A stretch of 64,000 nucleotides of DNA from Peribacillus frigoritolerans. Lineage in GTDB: Bacteria > Bacillota > Bacilli > Bacillales > DSM-1321. Below the pieces are notes generated by a model. That model saw only the letters and a program-made list of their open reading frames with translations. It made no database searches and was not told the origin of the DNA. Below, in pieces: positions 63,367 to 64,000 of this stretch. The stretch's first letter is position 1. Each line of letters starts with the position of its first letter. A program made the translations under genes and the position numbers. Location of the stretch: the NCBI RefSeq assembly GCF_040250305.1, contig NZ_CP158190.1, positions 1,086,001 to 1,150,000 of the forward strand. Reading direction: 5' to 3'.

Positions 63367-64000
63367 AATATTTCTGATTTACGATTTTGTAGTAGAGATT
63401 CGCAGAAGACAGATAAAACAAAACATAAATCACAAAGTATATTGCAAAGATGAACCAGAGCATCGAAGTAAGCTGCGGAAAATCTTGTACAGAATCCAGA
63501 ATATAGTATTTTAAAATGAGCCAGCTGTGCAAAATGCCTAAAACTAGCGGAGGGAAGAAAACAAGGGTAAGTTGTTTACGAATCACACTTTTCAATTCAC
63601 TGTCTGCGGTTCCTATCTTTCGCAGAATGGAATACTGTCTCTGTTCTTCCGTTGCTTCCCGCAATTGTTTAAAGTAAATGACGCTGGCCAATGCAAACAG
63701 GGCAATGACAGCCAGGAAAGCAGCTGCAAATAACATTAAAGATGAACCTTCTATTTGCTTAGAATACACATCGGCAAATGAAGAATAGTACGTGTCGGGC
63801 TTCTTCGTAACAATGGCATGTATATCACTTGATAAAGATTCAGCCTGCTTCTCATTTTCAATTTCATAAATTTCAAAAGGAATCGTTTTGGCTTTGCTTT
63901 TTAAGTTTTGATAAGCCTCATCTGAAATAATCAGGACTGCGGGCTTTAATAACATGGATTGAACAGGGTCGCTGGCCCAGCCTAATAATGCGTAATCTTT
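63365..64000 (-). CDS. BceB-type ABC transporter permease, C-terminal part
   Basis: The frame is open to the right edge, so only the last 211 residues are present. Seen are an extracellular part (LIISDEAYQNLKSKAKTIPFEIYEI), then three membrane segments: SLMLFAAAFLAVIALFALASVIYFKQLREATEEQRQYSILRKIGTADSELKSVIRKQL (FtsX-like, with the cytoplasmic loop), FFPPLVLGILHSWLIL, and MLWFIFAIYFVIYVLFYL. This is the end of the ten-segment BceB/YtrF/PsdB permeases that confer resistance to peptide antibiotics. It is convergent with the bceRS-type genes; the missing ATPase gene should be just outside the window. Confidence 0.88.
   Translation of the reverse strand, partial: KDYALLGWASDPVQSMLLKPAVLIISDEAYQNLKSKAKTIPFEIYEIENEKQAESLSSDIHAIVTKKPDTYYSSFADVYSKQIEGSSLMLFAAAFLAVIALFALASVIYFKQLREATEEQRQYSILRKIGTADSELKSVIRKQLTLVFFPPLVLGILHSWLILKYYILDSVQDFPQLTSMLWFIFAIYFVIYVLFYLSSANLYYKIVNQKY

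Overview
The window looks like the chromosome of a low-GC, spore-forming Bacillaceae, closest in character to Bacillus/Peribacillus (B. simplex-type). Support: AGGAGG-type ribosome sites with ATG/GTG/TTG starts, many intrinsic terminators, SpoVR, and a partly conserved gene order recalling B. subtilis yhcT-yhcU ... yhcX ... pgcA ... azr(yhdA)-yhdB ... spoVR. The genus is an inference. No rRNA, tRNA, prophage, IS element or CRISPR was seen.

Layout. 0-5.3 kb: end of an MTA/SAH deaminase, a BASS-family transporter, an Rrf2 regulator with a nitroreductase under a palindromic operator, signal peptidase I and a lone CobT. 5.3-8.7 kb: a TyrR-like sigma-54-type activator divergent from a thiamine-diphosphate 2-keto acid decarboxylase. 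8.7-11.1 kb: a repeat-rich, decayed accessory stretch with an FbpB-like gene, an unlisted Spo0E-like gene with a partial duplication, two unknown small genes and a broken acetyltransferase. 11.1-16.6 kb: a LysM/NlpC cell-wall hydrolase, a 3-methyladenine glycosylase, a 14-TM drug exporter with paired operators, and proC. 16.6-25 kb: a GlcD-type oxidase, the ald-ecsC-adeR set, and two near-identical phosphate transporters with a DUF47 partner.

25-38 kb holds housekeeping genes: an aldo/keto reductase, GlsB-like protein, YhcT, YhcU, the BdbC/thioredoxin pair, YhcX, PgcA, azoreductase, YhdB, an M14 peptidase, a DUF3889 protein and a radical SAM/SPASM protein. Dispersed repeats interrupt it. 38.3-43.5 kb: a MurR/RpiR regulator followed by an overlapping M20 deacylase, GNAT and NSAR/MenC-type racemase (a likely D-to-L amino acid conversion operon), then a YkvI-type transporter. 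43.7-45.1 kb: SpoVR with a SigE-like promoter.

45.2-51.6 kb is a metalloid-resistance region. One part has ArsN1-like GNAT, a 65-residue protein, a cysteine-bearing MarR regulator and a flavoprotein with a cysteine-rich tail; these are tied together by three copies of one palindrome. The other part is a classical arsR-arsB-arsC operon with two ArsR-type boxes. A frameshifted gene lies between them. 51.6-64 kb: a SurA-like lipoprotein, a frameshifted PAS/HD-GYP gene, a two-component system with a TVP38 protein, an Lrp regulator with split ChrA transporters, an EamA exporter, and a BceRS-type two-component system facing a BceB-type permease that runs off the right edge.

The most unusual material is (1) the MarR palindrome linking the non-classical half of the arsenic region, (2) a composite ~430-bp intergenic repeat built on 21-bp units and sitting at terminators, and (3) the small regulatory palindromes in front of the efflux, nitroreductase, keto acid and amino acid genes.
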